The notes below the pieces were generated by a model, which worked only from the letters and a program-made list of their open reading frames with translations, did not search any database and was not told the DNA's origin. Of a DNA stretch of 48,600 nucleotides, positions 30,908 to 38,531 are shown one piece after another. Made by a program: the position numbers and the translations under genes. This DNA is from a virus, in the IMG/VR virus record IMGVR_UViG_3300010885_066665, positions 1-48,600 of that record; one strand, written 5' to 3'. Position 1 is the stretch's first letter. Every line of letters starts with the position of its first letter.

Positions 30908-32029
30908 ATGCAGAACGAACTGACATTTGTGCCCGAAGACGTTGAGACCCGCCGCTGGCTTGTTTCGCCCGACAATCCCGAGTTCGGCCTTAACAAGTTT
31001 ATCGGCAACAAGGAGGCCGTGAGCAGGCTCAGCCGGGCCTTGTTCTGTGCTCTCGGCAAGACCGACCGGGACTGCTCCGACTATTCGTTCGCTCTGTGTG
31101 GCCCCGCCAGCACGGGCAAGACCTACCTCGCCAAGCTCTTTGCCGACGTCTTGGAAATCCCGTTCGTTAGCGTCGAGCCGCAGAGCATCCGCAGAACCCA
31201 TGATCTGTTCCTAGAGATCGAGCGGAAGTGTGCGGAGTTCGACGAGAGGATTTCGCTCATCGAGTACGATGGCAGCCGATACATGCTTCCCCCGATGATC
31301 GTTTTCATCGACGAGGTTCACAACCTCAAGCGTTCCGTCGTGCAGGGGCTTCTCAAGGCCACCGAGCCCAACGACAGGGTCATGGTCACGGAGGAGGGGT
31401 TCGAGGTGCGAACCGACAAGGTTTGCTGGATGATCGCCACCACCGACAGAGGCGACCTCTTCGATGCCTTCGACACCCGCTTCCAGAAGGTCAACCTCCG
31501 GCTCTATTCGCGGCAGGAGATGGCGGAGATCATCCAGATGAACAACACCGACTGGAGCAACGATGTCTGCCTTCTCGTCGCTAAGTACAACTCGCAAGTG
31601 CCCCGCGAGGCTCTGGCCTTCGCCCGCGACATGCGTGTCGAGTATGAAATGAGTGGGTGCAATGATTGGGAGTCTGTGGCGAAGTCGGTCGCCCGAGACC
31701 ACGGAATCGACGATCATGGCATGACGCTTTCGAGGGTGAGCATTCTCCGGGCCCTCGGCCAGAGCCCCGTGTCGTCGTCGCAGCTTCCTTTCATCGTCCA
31801 TGTCAAGGAGGACGAGCTGAGGAAGTTCATCATGCCCCCTCTCATGTCCTCGACTCCCGATCAAGAAGCCCTTGTGGCCGTCTCCACGCGAGGCTACACG
31901 ATCACCAGAGCGGGACTCGCCGAGCTGGACAAGCGTGGGATTTCCAACCGCGGCCTGAACGCCATGCCCGAACAAGTCCGTCAGATGTTTGAAATTAATG
32001 AGCCTGAAAACTTGCCCGCCAGGCGGTAG
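30908..32029 (+). CDS. RuvB-like AAA+ ATPase
   Basis: This 373-residue ATPase resembles the Holliday-junction motor RuvB. GLNKFIGNKEAVSRLSRAL corresponds to the RuvB start of the AAA+ module, Walker A is GPASTGKT (65-72), Walker B IVFIDEVHNL (131-140), and sensor 1 and arginine finger region ATTDRGDLFDAFDTRFQ. The C-terminal part has a winged-helix-like VSTRGYTITRAGLAELDKRG, as in RuvB domain III. RuvA and RuvC are not seen near it. A middle insert (ERISLIEYDGSRYMLPP) is extra to bacterial RuvB. It may act in phage recombination or replication restart. The last four codons (P-A-R-R-stop) are made by dyad element 3. Confidence 0.82.
   Translation: MQNELTFVPEDVETRRWLVSPDNPEFGLNKFIGNKEAVSRLSRALFCALGKTDRDCSDYSFALCGPASTGKTYLAKLFADVLEIPFVSVEPQSIRRTHDLFLEIERKCAEFDERISLIEYDGSRYMLPPMIVFIDEVHNLKRSVVQGLLKATEPNDRVMVTEEGFEVRTDKVCWMIATTDRGDLFDAFDTRFQKVNLRLYSRQEMAEIIQMNNTDWSNDVCLLVAKYNSQVPREALAFARDMRVEYEMSGCNDWESVAKSVARDHGIDDHGMTLSRVSILRALGQSPVSSSQLPFIVHVKEDELRKFIMPPLMSSTPDQEALVAVSTRGYTITRAGLAELDKRGISNRGLNAMPEQVRQMFEINEPENLPARR
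32015..32027 (+). repeat. Dyad element 3 (CCCGCCAGGCGGT)
   Basis: Copy overlapping the end of the RuvB-like gene, giving its last codons and stop. ACAAGGAG follows ten bases later. Confidence 0.75.
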
Positions 32030-32051
32030 TTCAAACACAAGGAGTAAAACA

Positions 32052-32183
32052 ATGGACAGCACCACCAAGTATGTTCTGTGCGTAGGTTTGGTTTGCCTGA
32101 TCTGCCCGCCCGTATTCTGCTTCGTCGTCGGTGTCGGCATCTTCTACGGAGCCGCCCACATCGTCTACAAGATAATTAGTTGA
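32052..32183 (+). CDS. Small single-span membrane protein
   Basis: A 43-residue peptide starting at ATG 32052, with ACAAGGAG seven bases upstream. Residues 8-37 are hydrophobic with Cys residues (YVLCVGLVCLICPPVFCFVV, then GVGIFYGAAHIVYKII) and can span the membrane once or twice. The charged ends are short. It may be a small membrane modulator such as a holin-like or inhibitory peptide, but nothing specific shows this. It lies between the RuvB-like gene and dyad element 4. Confidence 0.6.
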   Translation: MDSTTKYVLCVGLVCLICPPVFCFVVGVGIFYGAAHIVYKIIS

Positions 32184-32195
32184 GGCTCCTGAAAA

Positions 32196-32212
32196 GCCGC
32201 CTGCCAGGCGGT
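32196..32212 (+). repeat. Dyad element 4 (extended, GCCGCCTGCCAGGCGGT)
   Basis: The longest dyad copy: CCGCCTG and CAGGCGG arms of seven bases about a single C. It lies between the small membrane gene and the promoter of the 32275 gene. Confidence 0.75.
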
Positions 32213-32226
32213 CAGTATGTTGTTGC

Positions 32227-32254
32227 TTTACAAGTCACTTTTCTGAACTACAAT
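32227..32254 (+). promoter_or_regulatory. Sigma70-like promoter TTTACA-N16-TACAAT
   Basis: -35 TTTACA at 32227-32232, a 16-base spacer, -10 TACAAT at 32249-32254, intergenic. The next gene starts at 32275. Confidence 0.68.
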
Positions 32255-32274
32255 TAAGGCGAAAGGGAAACACT

Positions 32275-33243
32275 ATGCCAAAGACGACTAAGACCCCCGA
32301 AAAGACCATCGACTCGACCGAGCAGCAGGTCAAGCACTCCATCCCCATGGCTGCCGGCCGACGCCCGAGCGTGATCGACCGCCAGCGAGCCAAGGTCAAG
32401 CCCAACACCAAGGCGGTGAAGGACAGCGACCGGGCCGTGATCGATATCGATGGGGAGACCCAGCGGAAATTCATCGACTTCGCCTGCAGCAAGGAAATCT
32501 TCGACCTCGTCGAGGCCCAGAAGACTGCTCAGTCCAAGGATGTCGCTTCGGCGGTCTACGAGAAGTTCGTGGACGTCCTGTGGAAGAGCAAGAGCCAGCC
32601 CCAGAACCCGTCCATCAAGGCAACCTCCGGTGGCCGTCTCGACGCCGAGGGACAGTTCATCGTCTCTGGCGGCTCCAAGATCAAGATCAACATGCCCGAG
32701 ACGATGGAGGACGAGCAGCCGGAAGAGGCTCTTGTGCGTGGTCTGACCGACCTCGGACTGCCCCAGTCCAACGCCGAACGGCTCGTTAGCAACGAGGTGA
32801 GTTTTGTCCCGCAGTGGAGCCTCAACTTCACCGACTTGATGCGGGGTGAGGTTAAGTCGGGCAAGATCAACCCCGCAACGCCCACGCAGATGTCCGCGGC
32901 GGAGATTCTGTTCTGTGCCATCAACGGCGAGGATCTCGAAGGCAACGAGATTGACGGTGTGGGGCGTATCAAGCTCCTTTCCAGCCTCACCGCCGATGGT
33001 TGGTTCGCCCTCCAGACGAACGTCAAGGGCAGGACGAGCTACTTTCCCACGCTGGTCGATGGGCCCGACTTCCTGGATCGCGTCTGCAACTACGCCGGCA
33101 GCCGGGAAGACCTTAGCGTCATCCTTACCGTCTTCACCCCCGTCTACTACTGCTCCCGCGTCAAGTTCGCGGTGTCGGACAGTGCGGAGGACAAGAAGGA
33201 GAGGATGCTTGAGGAGGCCAAGTCCATCCTCGGCGCCGTCTGA
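32275..33243 (+). CDS. Unknown protein, possible regulatory/structural
   Basis: A 322-residue protein not recognised. The first 65 residues are Lys/Thr/Pro-rich and extended (PKTTKTPEKTIDSTEQQVKH). The middle has helices with SNEVSFVPQWSLNFTDLMRG and a Pro-rich MSAAEILFCAINGEDLEGNE. The later half holds GWFALQTNVKGRTSYFPTLV and the strand VILTVFTPVYYCSRVKFAVS. It is a soluble protein without signal or membrane segments. It has its own promoter of the 16-base-spacer type, so it is probably important early or constitutively. It is followed by a small HTH-like gene, and a decayed dyad-like sequence lies between them. Confidence 0.6.
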   Translation: MPKTTKTPEKTIDSTEQQVKHSIPMAAGRRPSVIDRQRAKVKPNTKAVKDSDRAVIDIDGETQRKFIDFACSKEIFDLVEAQKTAQSKDVASAVYEKFVDVLWKSKSQPQNPSIKATSGGRLDAEGQFIVSGGSKIKINMPETMEDEQPEEALVRGLTDLGLPQSNAERLVSNEVSFVPQWSLNFTDLMRGEVKSGKINPATPTQMSAAEILFCAINGEDLEGNEIDGVGRIKLLSSLTADGWFALQTNVKGRTSYFPTLVDGPDFLDRVCNYAGSREDLSVILTVFTPVYYCSRVKFAVSDSAEDKKERMLEEAKSILGAV

Positions 33244-33293
33244 AATGGTTCGCCGTCGCGTTGGCGGTGAAATTTTTAACTAGGGAGATTGTG

Positions 33294-33647
33294 ATGAAGG
33301 TCAAGGAAAATAAGTCCGAGAAGATTCGTGAATACCTGAAGTCCGTCCAGCCTTTTGAGCGTGGCCCCAAGGCCGTATCCGAAGCCTTGAAGGCCAAGGG
33401 CACGATTGTGACCCCCACGCTCGTCAGCCTTGTGAAGATGAAGATGAACAGCAAGTGGAAGAAGTCTAGCAAGCCCGCCCGCATCGTAGTCCGAAAGCCC
33501 GCCCGCACCACAGGCGTCACAGTCCGGCTTACCAAGGATACGGCCTGGGTGAACGATGTGATCCGAGCCAAGGACTTCATTTCCTCGGCGGGCGGTGTCA
33601 AGGAGGCCAAGAGGCTCCTCGACGTTGTCGCCCAGTTGACTTCGTAA
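33294..33647 (+). CDS. Small lysine-rich KSxxIREYL protein
   Basis: A 117-residue basic protein starting at ATG 33294, six bases after AGGGAG. The N-terminus reads NKSEKIREYLKSVQPFERG, then PKAVSEALKAKGTIVTPTLV, the same motif set as the 19927 gene. A Lys/Arg/Pro-rich linker and a helical C-terminus (RAKDFISSAGGVKEAKRLLD) follow. It resembles small planctomycete regulators of unknown role, from memory. DNA or RNA binding by the basic linker is likely. A strong terminator ends the transcript after it. Confidence 0.72.
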   Translation: MKVKENKSEKIREYLKSVQPFERGPKAVSEALKAKGTIVTPTLVSLVKMKMNSKWKKSSKPARIVVRKPARTTGVTVRLTKDTAWVNDVIRAKDFISSAGGVKEAKRLLDVVAQLTS

Positions 33648-33673
33648 AGTTCCCGAAAGGGATTGGCTCATTG

Positions 33674-33712
33674 AAAGCCCCCGCCGTCCATGGCAACGGC
33701 GGGGGCTTTTTT
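33674..33712 (+). terminator. Rho-independent terminator
   Basis: An 11-bp perfect GC-rich stem (GCCCCCGCCGT, 33677-33687, with ACGGCGGGGGC, 33696-33706), loop of eight, followed by TTTTTT. It ends the unit holding the 33294 gene. The next gene has a fresh ribosome site 13 bases on. Confidence 0.92.
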
Positions 33713-33733
33713 CTTCTACAAGGAAATGCGAAC

Positions 33734-34684
33734 GTGCGAATGGGCGTCTGCTGCATAGTTCTCGGCCTTGAGGAGCTTGACCCGCCCCGCAAGTTCCAGA
33801 CGATCACCTATTTTAACTTCTCCAAGATGCCCCGCAAAGAGGCTTTGGAGGTTCTTGGCTCTAGAATCCTCAACAATATCGAGGCGACCTTCGAGGCGAT
33901 AAAGTTCTGTGGCGAACGCGGCTACTGCTACCGGGTATCCAGCAACCTCTTCCCTCTTGTTACCTACAAAAAGGCGGAGGTGGCACTCGAAGACCTCCCC
34001 CAATACGGACTCATACATGAGGCGTTAGGCGAGATAAGGTCTCATGTATCGGTTCATAATGTCAGGATCAGCACCCATCCCGACCAGTTCAATGTGCTTG
34101 CGTCCGAGAACGAGGAGTCCCTTGAAAGGACTGTTGCCGAACTTAATTTCCAGTCGTGGATAATGGATCAAATCGGATGCCCCGCCGACTACAACTCCCC
34201 CATCAACCTCCATATCAATAACAACAAGGGCGAACCCGAGAGGATCATCGACAGGTTCCTGAAGGGAATGGGCATGCTGGATCCGAACTGCCGTGCCAGA
34301 ATCGTCATTGAGAACGACGACAAGCCCGCTGGATGGTCGGTCAGCAAGTTGATCGCCCATTACCACTCCAGAACTGGGAGGCCTGTCACGTTCGACTACC
34401 TCCACCACAAGTGCCACCCCGACGGGCTTTCGGAAGAAGCCGCCCTACGACTCTGCCACGAGACATGGGGCGGCTTCACGCCCCTCTTCCATCTCTCCGA
34501 GAGCAGGGATGAGAAGAACGTCAGGGCCCACAGCGACTACCCAACGGCGGAACCGAACTCCTACGGCATGGACTTCGACCTCGACTTCGAGTTCAAGATG
34601 AAGGACAAGGCCATAGAATTTTTTGAGGCGAACATAAAAGACGGCCGCCAGGCGGTAAGGGAGGAAAGGACTCAAACATGCTAG
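33734..34684 (+). CDS. uvsE: UV damage endonuclease (UvdE/UvsE)
   Basis: This 316-residue protein is a TIM-barrel endonuclease that nicks DNA beside UV photoproducts. The start is GTG 33734: MRMGVCCIVLGL aligns with the family start, and AAGGA lies nine bases upstream; an upstream frame would run into a terminator. Motifs are SHVSVHNVRISTHPDQFNVL (metal ligands), SPINLHINNNKGE, RARIVIENDDKPAGW, and VTFDYLHHKCHPDG, each carrying His, Asp or Glu of the three-metal site. It closes with HLSESRDEKNVRAHSDYP. It is the first gene of a repair pair and overlaps the ligase gene by seven bases; dyad element 5 is inside its 3' end. Confidence 0.92.
   Translation: MRMGVCCIVLGLEELDPPRKFQTITYFNFSKMPRKEALEVLGSRILNNIEATFEAIKFCGERGYCYRVSSNLFPLVTYKKAEVALEDLPQYGLIHEALGEIRSHVSVHNVRISTHPDQFNVLASENEESLERTVAELNFQSWIMDQIGCPADYNSPINLHINNNKGEPERIIDRFLKGMGMLDPNCRARIVIENDDKPAGWSVSKLIAHYHSRTGRPVTFDYLHHKCHPDGLSEEAALRLCHETWGGFTPLFHLSESRDEKNVRAHSDYPTAEPNSYGMDFDLDFEFKMKDKAIEFFEANIKDGRQAVREERTQTC
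34644..34656 (+). repeat. Dyad element 5 (GCCGCCAGGCGGT)
   Basis: Copy within the last codons of the UV endonuclease gene, 22 bases before the ligase ATG. Confidence 0.75.
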
Positions 34685-35952
34685 AAAAACTTCAGGTCGC
34701 GGTGGATGAGCTTCAGGCCGACTCGAGCTCCAATAACAAGGTGGATACGCTCAAGAGGCACCTTTCTGACGAATTCGTCAGAAAGGCGTTCTTCTACGCC
34801 TACAACCCGCTTTACCAGTTCCACGTCACCAGTTCGGTGTGCAAGAAGAACAAGGCTTTGAGAGGCCGGCTGTATCCTAGTTTGTTTGACCTCCTCGACG
34901 ACCTCCGGCTTAGGTGCATCACCGGCCACGAGGCGGTCGGCTGCGTAAACGCCTTTGTCGCCAGCAATCCCGGCCACGAGGACCTCATTCTTTCCGTGAT
35001 CGACAAAGATCTCAAGACGAGGACTGCCGAGAAGATCATCAATAAGGCCATTCCCGGCCTCATCCCCGAGTTCGAGGTCGCCCTTTCTGAGAAGTTCGAC
35101 GAGAAGCACGTGAACTTCTCTAAGGACGACTGGTATGCCAGCCGCAAGCTTGACGGTGTCCGTTGTCTAATTGTGGTGAACGACGCGGGCAAGGTCTCAT
35201 GCTTCTCCCGCCAAGGCAAGATGTTTGAGACCCTCGGCAAGGTCGAGGAGGAGGTCGCCAAGCTCGGATTCAACAATGTTGTTTTCGACTGCGAGGTCTG
35301 CCTCCTCGACGGGGACACTGACAACTTCCAAGGTATAATGAAGCTGATCAGGAAGAAAGACTTCACGATCCCCAATCCTTCTTGCAGGCTTTTTGACATG
35401 CTCACCATGGCGGAGTTCTCCTCCAAAAAGAGCAAGAGGTTCTTTTCGGAAAGGCTCGCCGCACTCCAGAAGGCCATCCCCGAAAACAACCTAGTCCTCA
35501 AAGTCCTGCAGCAGATCATTGTCAAGGACAGGAAGAGGTACGACGAGTTCATGGCCGAGGCGGTCGAGAAGAGTTGGGAGGGTCTCATCCTCCGCAAGGA
35601 CGCGATCTACCAGGGCAAGAGGAGCAAAGACCTCCTCAAGTGCAAGAACTTCTCAGACGCCGAATACGAGGTCGTGAGTGCAGAGATGGGTCCCTTTCGA
35701 TATGTCCTTGATGGGAGGGAGTGCGAGGAGGAGATGCTTTCTTGCGTTACCATCAAGCATAAAGGGTACGAAGTCCGAGTAGGAAGCGGATGGAGCATCG
35801 AACAGCGGCAGCACTACTATAAGAATCCCAAGGACATTGTCGGAAAGACAATCAACGTGCAGTATTTCGAGGAGACCCATAACCAGCAGGGCGAGATTTC
35901 CCTCCGGTTCCCCACCGTAAAGGCGGTCTACGAGGAGGGGCGGGATACATGA
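34678..35952 (+). CDS. ATP-dependent DNA ligase
   Basis: A 424-residue ligase. Residues 1-145 form a helical DNA-binding domain. The adenylation motif I is K157-L-D-G160 (WYASRKLDGVRCLIV), motif III VVFDCEVCLL (201-210), motif IIIa CRLFDML, motif IV WEGLILRKD (300-308) and motif V LLKCK (319-323), followed by an OB-fold with IKHKGYEVRVGSG. The layout resembles phage T4/T7-type ligases. It seals nicks using ATP. It overlaps the UV endonuclease gene, so nicking and sealing are co-expressed. It is coupled by ATGA to a glycosyltransferase gene. Confidence 0.93.
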   Translation: MLEKLQVAVDELQADSSSNNKVDTLKRHLSDEFVRKAFFYAYNPLYQFHVTSSVCKKNKALRGRLYPSLFDLLDDLRLRCITGHEAVGCVNAFVASNPGHEDLILSVIDKDLKTRTAEKIINKAIPGLIPEFEVALSEKFDEKHVNFSKDDWYASRKLDGVRCLIVVNDAGKVSCFSRQGKMFETLGKVEEEVAKLGFNNVVFDCEVCLLDGDTDNFQGIMKLIRKKDFTIPNPSCRLFDMLTMAEFSSKKSKRFFSERLAALQKAIPENNLVLKVLQQIIVKDRKRYDEFMAEAVEKSWEGLILRKDAIYQGKRSKDLLKCKNFSDAEYEVVSAEMGPFRYVLDGRECEEEMLSCVTIKHKGYEVRVGSGWSIEQRQHYYKNPKDIVGKTINVQYFEETHNQQGEISLRFPTVKAVYEEGRDT

Positions 35953-36737
35953 AGGTTTCGGTTGTTCTTGGAACCCATGAAAATTCGGATGTGTTCAGAG
36001 ACACGCTTGAATCCGTCCGCCATTATTGGACCAACGACGTTCTCGTTGTTGTGGACGGCCTTTCATGGGGCCAGTTCGACAACTGCGACTTTATGAGGAT
36101 TCAAGGCTTTAATCACGGCAAGAAGTCGGCACCCGTCAGGAACGTCGCTCTTGGCATGATGAAGGCATGGGAGATTTGGGGCGACACTGCCGACTGGTAC
36201 TGCTACATGGAGTATGACTGTCTTGTTGGATCAAAGCTTCAACTCGAACAGTGCAAGGAGATGGGCTTCTGGATCATGGGCAACGACCGCCGTTTGATTG
36301 CCGAAAGGCTTCCCTTCCTTGAAGTCTTCGCCAAGAGCAAACTTGATGTGCATTACCTTCTCGGTTGCGGAATGTTCCTCAGTTCTGAATTCATGAAGGC
36401 TCTTGCCGCCGACAACTTTTTCGAGAGGTTTCTCAACTTTACCAACTTCTTCATTCAGACTATAAATTTGGAGTCGGCCGCGGGAAAGAAGATGATGGTC
36501 TATGACCTGAGCGAGTACATGTACCCTACGCTCGCCGCCCATTACGGCGGCAAGGTGGGGGAACTTGCGGCTTGGGACGGAATTCAATGGAGAGGAAATT
36601 CCGACTCCTATCCGATGCGATACAAGCCAGAGATCACGGAGGAAGACCCCGTCCGTTCCGCCTGCATGCTTCACCCGCTGAAAAGCTTCGACAGCCCCGT
36701 TAGAGCTTTCCATAGGGAAAAGCGCCTTCGAAATTGA
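35949..36737 (+). CDS. GT-A-type glycosyltransferase-like protein
   Basis: A 262-residue protein starting KVSVVLGTHENSDVFRDTLE, then DVLVVVDGLSWGQFDNC, and WYCYMEYDCLVGSKLQ (residues about 80-95), where E-Y-D-C is a metal/nucleotide-sugar site. Later YLLGCGMFLSSEFMK and VYDLSEYMYPTLAAHYGG fit the acceptor side and a C-terminal region. A GT2-like fold is inferred. It is coupled by ATGA to the ligase gene. The acceptor is unknown. A TTGACA promoter overlaps its stop. Confidence 0.68.
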   Translation: MKVSVVLGTHENSDVFRDTLESVRHYWTNDVLVVVDGLSWGQFDNCDFMRIQGFNHGKKSAPVRNVALGMMKAWEIWGDTADWYCYMEYDCLVGSKLQLEQCKEMGFWIMGNDRRLIAERLPFLEVFAKSKLDVHYLLGCGMFLSSEFMKALAADNFFERFLNFTNFFIQTINLESAAGKKMMVYDLSEYMYPTLAAHYGGKVGELAAWDGIQWRGNSDSYPMRYKPEITEEDPVRSACMLHPLKSFDSPVRAFHREKRLRN

Positions 36738-36762
36738 CATTTTTGGAAATTTTTGCTATTTT
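36734..36762 (+). promoter_or_regulatory. Sigma70-like promoter TTGACA-N17-TATTTT
   Basis: -35 TTGACA at 36734-36739 overlaps the stop of the preceding gene; -10 TATTTT at 36757-36762 after 17 bases. It stands before the two overlapping small genes at 36779 and 36861. The spacer is one base longer than in the other set. Confidence 0.5.
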
Positions 36763-36778
36763 TGCGAGGGATGAAGAC

Positions 36779-36979
36779 ATGAAAGACGATATCGAACAAA
36801 ACAGGGATGATTTTCTTGAGGCCATGCACCTCATGCAACTTTTGGAGGAGGAGATTGAAAATGAAAAGGGTTCTGGTTTACATGTCCGCCGGCGGCCTGG
36901 TTCTTCTAGCACTTCTGACCCTTGCGACAAAGAACAAGGAGAAGATAGAGATTCCGGCTCGGGAGCTTCCCGTGGTTGA
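36779..36979 (+). CDS. Possible small acidic protein overlapping the next gene
   Basis: A 66-residue frame from ATG 36779 with GAGGG eight bases upstream. The first 30 residues are an acidic helix (MKDDIEQNRDDFLEAMHLMQ, then LLEEEIENE) that looks like real protein. The remainder overlaps the next gene in another frame and reads as low-quality Ser/Gly sequence. It may be a real gene with a disordered tail, or a short leader whose translation couples to the next start. The helix part is suggestive; the long overlap is not. Confidence 0.4.
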   Translation: MKDDIEQNRDDFLEAMHLMQLLEEEIENEKGSGLHVRRRPGSSSTSDPCDKEQGEDRDSGSGASRG

Positions 36980-37196
36980 CAAGTCGGAGGCCATAGTCGA
37001 GGCGGATTCGTATCGGAAAGGGTACATGCGTGGATACCACGCCTTTCTCGCCCAGACCGGAACCTACATGCCTCCGCCCGTGGCGATTGCATATACTTCC
37101 TCACACCCCGACGTTCCCGAAGACCAAGATCGAGACATGAAGGGGTATGTGGACGGATACCACAAGGCGGCCGAGTCGTTTCAATGCCCGAGGTGA
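36861..37196 (+). CDS. Membrane-anchored protein with GYxxGYH repeats
   Basis: A 111-residue protein starting at ATG 36861, seven bases after GGAGGAG. Residues 4-22 are a hydrophobic anchor or signal peptide (VLVYMSAGGLVLLALLTLAT). The outside part has two similar motifs, KGYMRGYHAFLAQ and KGYVDGYHKAAES, as in small repeat proteins. A Pro-rich link (TYMPPPVAIAYTSS) separates them. It would sit on the membrane facing the periplasm or outside. Function unknown. Its 3' end overlaps the opposite-strand HNH gene by 16 bases. Confidence 0.65.
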   Translation: MKRVLVYMSAGGLVLLALLTLATKNKEKIEIPARELPVVDKSEAIVEADSYRKGYMRGYHAFLAQTGTYMPPPVAIAYTSSHPDVPEDQDRDMKGYVDGYHKAAESFQCPR

Positions 37197-37537
37197 TTTC
37201 CCATGGTCTTTTCCCTCCAAGCCCTCGCGTCCTCCGCCACATTGCTGTTGTCCTTGCACCAGTTCCGCAAATGCCCGAAGAACAGGTGGCAGTTGAACGT
37301 GTCGCCTTCGCATAGGCTTATCAAGTTGCCCGGATCCAGTTCCCTAGAAGGATCCTGGTGGACGGGGACTATGTGGTGCGGCACGACCTTTTTCAAGTTT
37401 CCGCAAACCTCGCATGCGGGGTGTGCCCGCAAGTGTTCGTCCCGAAGTTTTTTCCACTGAGGTGATCGAGGCGCCGAAAGAGCTTTCAGCTCCTCGTCCA
37501 AAAACCCCCAGATGAGTTTTTTGAGCATTCCAAGCAT
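37181..37537 (-). CDS. HNH endonuclease (small)
   Basis: A 118-residue protein with CEVCGNLKKVVPHHIVPVHQ, where the zinc pair C-x2-C and HH of the HNH core are clear. The second part is DPGNLISLCEGDTFNCHLFF, followed by GHLRNWCKDN with the Asn-Cys-His and terminal Cys. It fits small phage HNH nucleases near packaging or homing sites. The start is uncertain (ATG 37537 or 37528), neither with a strong ribosome site. It is the only minus-strand gene in a rightward array, as is common for mobile HNH genes. Confidence 0.82.
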   Translation of the reverse strand: MLGMLKKLIWGFLDEELKALSAPRSPQWKKLRDEHLRAHPACEVCGNLKKVVPHHIVPVHQDPSRELDPGNLISLCEGDTFNCHLFFGHLRNWCKDNSNVAEDARAWREKTMGNHLGH

Positions 37538-37566
37538 GCCATATTTAGCATCAAGGAGTGAATAAT

Positions 37567-37734
37567 ATGCTGTGCGCAATTAAGTTGAGCGGCGTGAGCG
37601 TCGATAAGTTGATAGGCTCCATAAACAAGGTCGTCGGAGATTATGTTAAGGAGGAGGGCGATACGGATGACGCCTTGCTAGTTATCTCTATAGCAAAGGT
37701 GGTAGATCATGAAGATTTTGCAGAAGGACTTTGA
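37567..37734 (+). CDS. Small unknown protein (55 aa)
   Basis: A 55-residue gene that is easy to miss: ATG 37567 with AAGGAG nine bases upstream, and stop TGA at 37732-37734. Its product reads LCAIKLSGVSVDKLIGSINK, then VVGDYVKEEGDTDDALLVIS, an amphipathic alpha/beta pattern unlike noise. It overlaps the following gene by 26 bases in a different frame. The upstream DNA is shared with the start of the minus-strand HNH gene. Function unknown. Confidence 0.65.
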   Translation: MLCAIKLSGVSVDKLIGSINKVVGDYVKEEGDTDDALLVISIAKVVDHEDFAEGL

Positions 37735-38191
37735 CCCTTCTGAGTGGATCAAGGAAAACCTTTTCGGCAAGCATTGCCAAGATGCTCGAAGGCTTACTAG
37801 AACTCAGGAGGATATGGTCTGCTCTGTCTCTGCGGAGGCAAGCTGCCGCTACGCCGTAGAAATCCTCAAGGACAGGCTTCCAGATAAGTACGAGGAAAAG
37901 GTGTTCAAGGATCCGCTTTGGTCTTTGACCTATGCCATATATATCCTCAAGGGCAAAGTGCCCAAACGGTACGAGGAAGTGTTTTCCATGAACACCAAGA
38001 CGGCCATGATGTACTCCAAGTACGTCCTTCACGGAAGGCTTCCCGAAGACATGCACCAGTTCATGGTCATGAAGAGTTTTGAAAGCCCGGGCGACGAGTT
38101 TATCAAGAGTTACTTCGAGTTTGTTGGGGAAAAGAATAAAGCCGCGCCCTCAACGCAAGGGCACGGCCTTATCTGTCATGGAATCATTTGA
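37709..38191 (+). CDS. Helical-repeat protein, family member 1
   Basis: A 160-residue protein of a five-member local family. It has repeats of about 22 residues with the form 'YA..(I/V)LK.R(L/W)P...E': CRYAVEILKDRLPDKYEE, then TYAIYILKGKVPKRYEE, then MYSKYVLHGRLPEDMHQFM, closed by a capping motif LPEDMHQFMVMKSFESPGDE, then IKSYFEF. These should stack as paired helices in a solenoid. The last 17 residues (KAAPSTQGHGLICHGII) are translated from a terminator hairpin of the opposite gene. Repeats suggest protein or nucleic-acid binding. Function unknown. Confidence 0.72.
   Translation: MKILQKDFDPSEWIKENLFGKHCQDARRLTRTQEDMVCSVSAEASCRYAVEILKDRLPDKYEEKVFKDPLWSLTYAIYILKGKVPKRYEEVFSMNTKTAMMYSKYVLHGRLPEDMHQFMVMKSFESPGDEFIKSYFEFVGEKNKAAPSTQGHGLICHGII
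38131..38167 (-). terminator. Terminator of the 38184 minus-strand gene
   Basis: Read leftward: a hairpin with arms 38141-38150 and 38158-38167 (9 of 10 pairs, one mismatch), followed by TTTATTCTTTT. It lies inside the 3' end of the opposite repeat-protein gene. Confidence 0.7.
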
Positions 38192-38381
38192 TCATAACGA
38201 CTTTGACATTGGGGTCGCCTATCTCAAGAATCTTGTACTTCTTGAAATTTCCGCTGGATACGAACACGGCAATAGCGCTGTTAGTAGGCCATGGAAGTTT
38301 CGGATTGATCCTTGACACGTAGTACACCTTTTGTTTTGTGTCGCTACTTTCGTCGTCTATCTTCAGGTTGGATGTGTTCAT
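38184..38381 (-). CDS. Small unknown protein
   Basis: A 65-residue protein starting at ATG 38381 with GGAGGT six bases upstream. It reads SDTKQKVYYVSRINPKLPWP, then TNSAIAVFVSSGNFKKYKIL, then EIGDPNVKVVMIK: strand-rich, like a small beta barrel (SH3 or OB-like). Its own terminator follows. It is on the opposite strand to the array and overlaps the end of the repeat gene by eight bases. Function unknown. Confidence 0.65.
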   Translation of the reverse strand: MNTSNLKIDDESSDTKQKVYYVSRINPKLPWPTNSAIAVFVSSGNFKKYKILEIGDPNVKVVMIK

Positions 38382-38504
38382 ATTATACCTCCGTGTAAAG
38401 TACGAACACCTTTATATATCAAGAGCCCTATTCAAAAATTTGGTCGAATGGAAAAGTTTAATGAACGCTTTGGACAAATTGTCACAGATAGGCCGGGGAA
38501 CTGG

Positions 38505-38517
38505 GCCGCCGGGCGGT
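38505..38517 (+). repeat. Dyad element 6 (GCCGCCGGGCGGT)
   Basis: Copy in the 150-base gap before the 38532 gene, with a CAAGG ribosome site five bases after it. Confidence 0.75.
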
Positions 38518-38531
38518 TGTCAAGGTAGAGC

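Noticed and set aside
31211-32140. 309-codon frame opposite the RuvB-like gene
   Set aside because: Antisense to a well-supported AAA+ gene in GC-rich DNA, where such shadows are common.
33250-33275. CGCCGTCGCGTTGGCGG as a ninth dyad
   Set aside because: It lies at the right kind of junction but lacks the GCC-N-GGCGGT core.
38448-38528. 26-codon frame containing dyad element 6
   Set aside because: No ribosome site and no support beyond an open frame.
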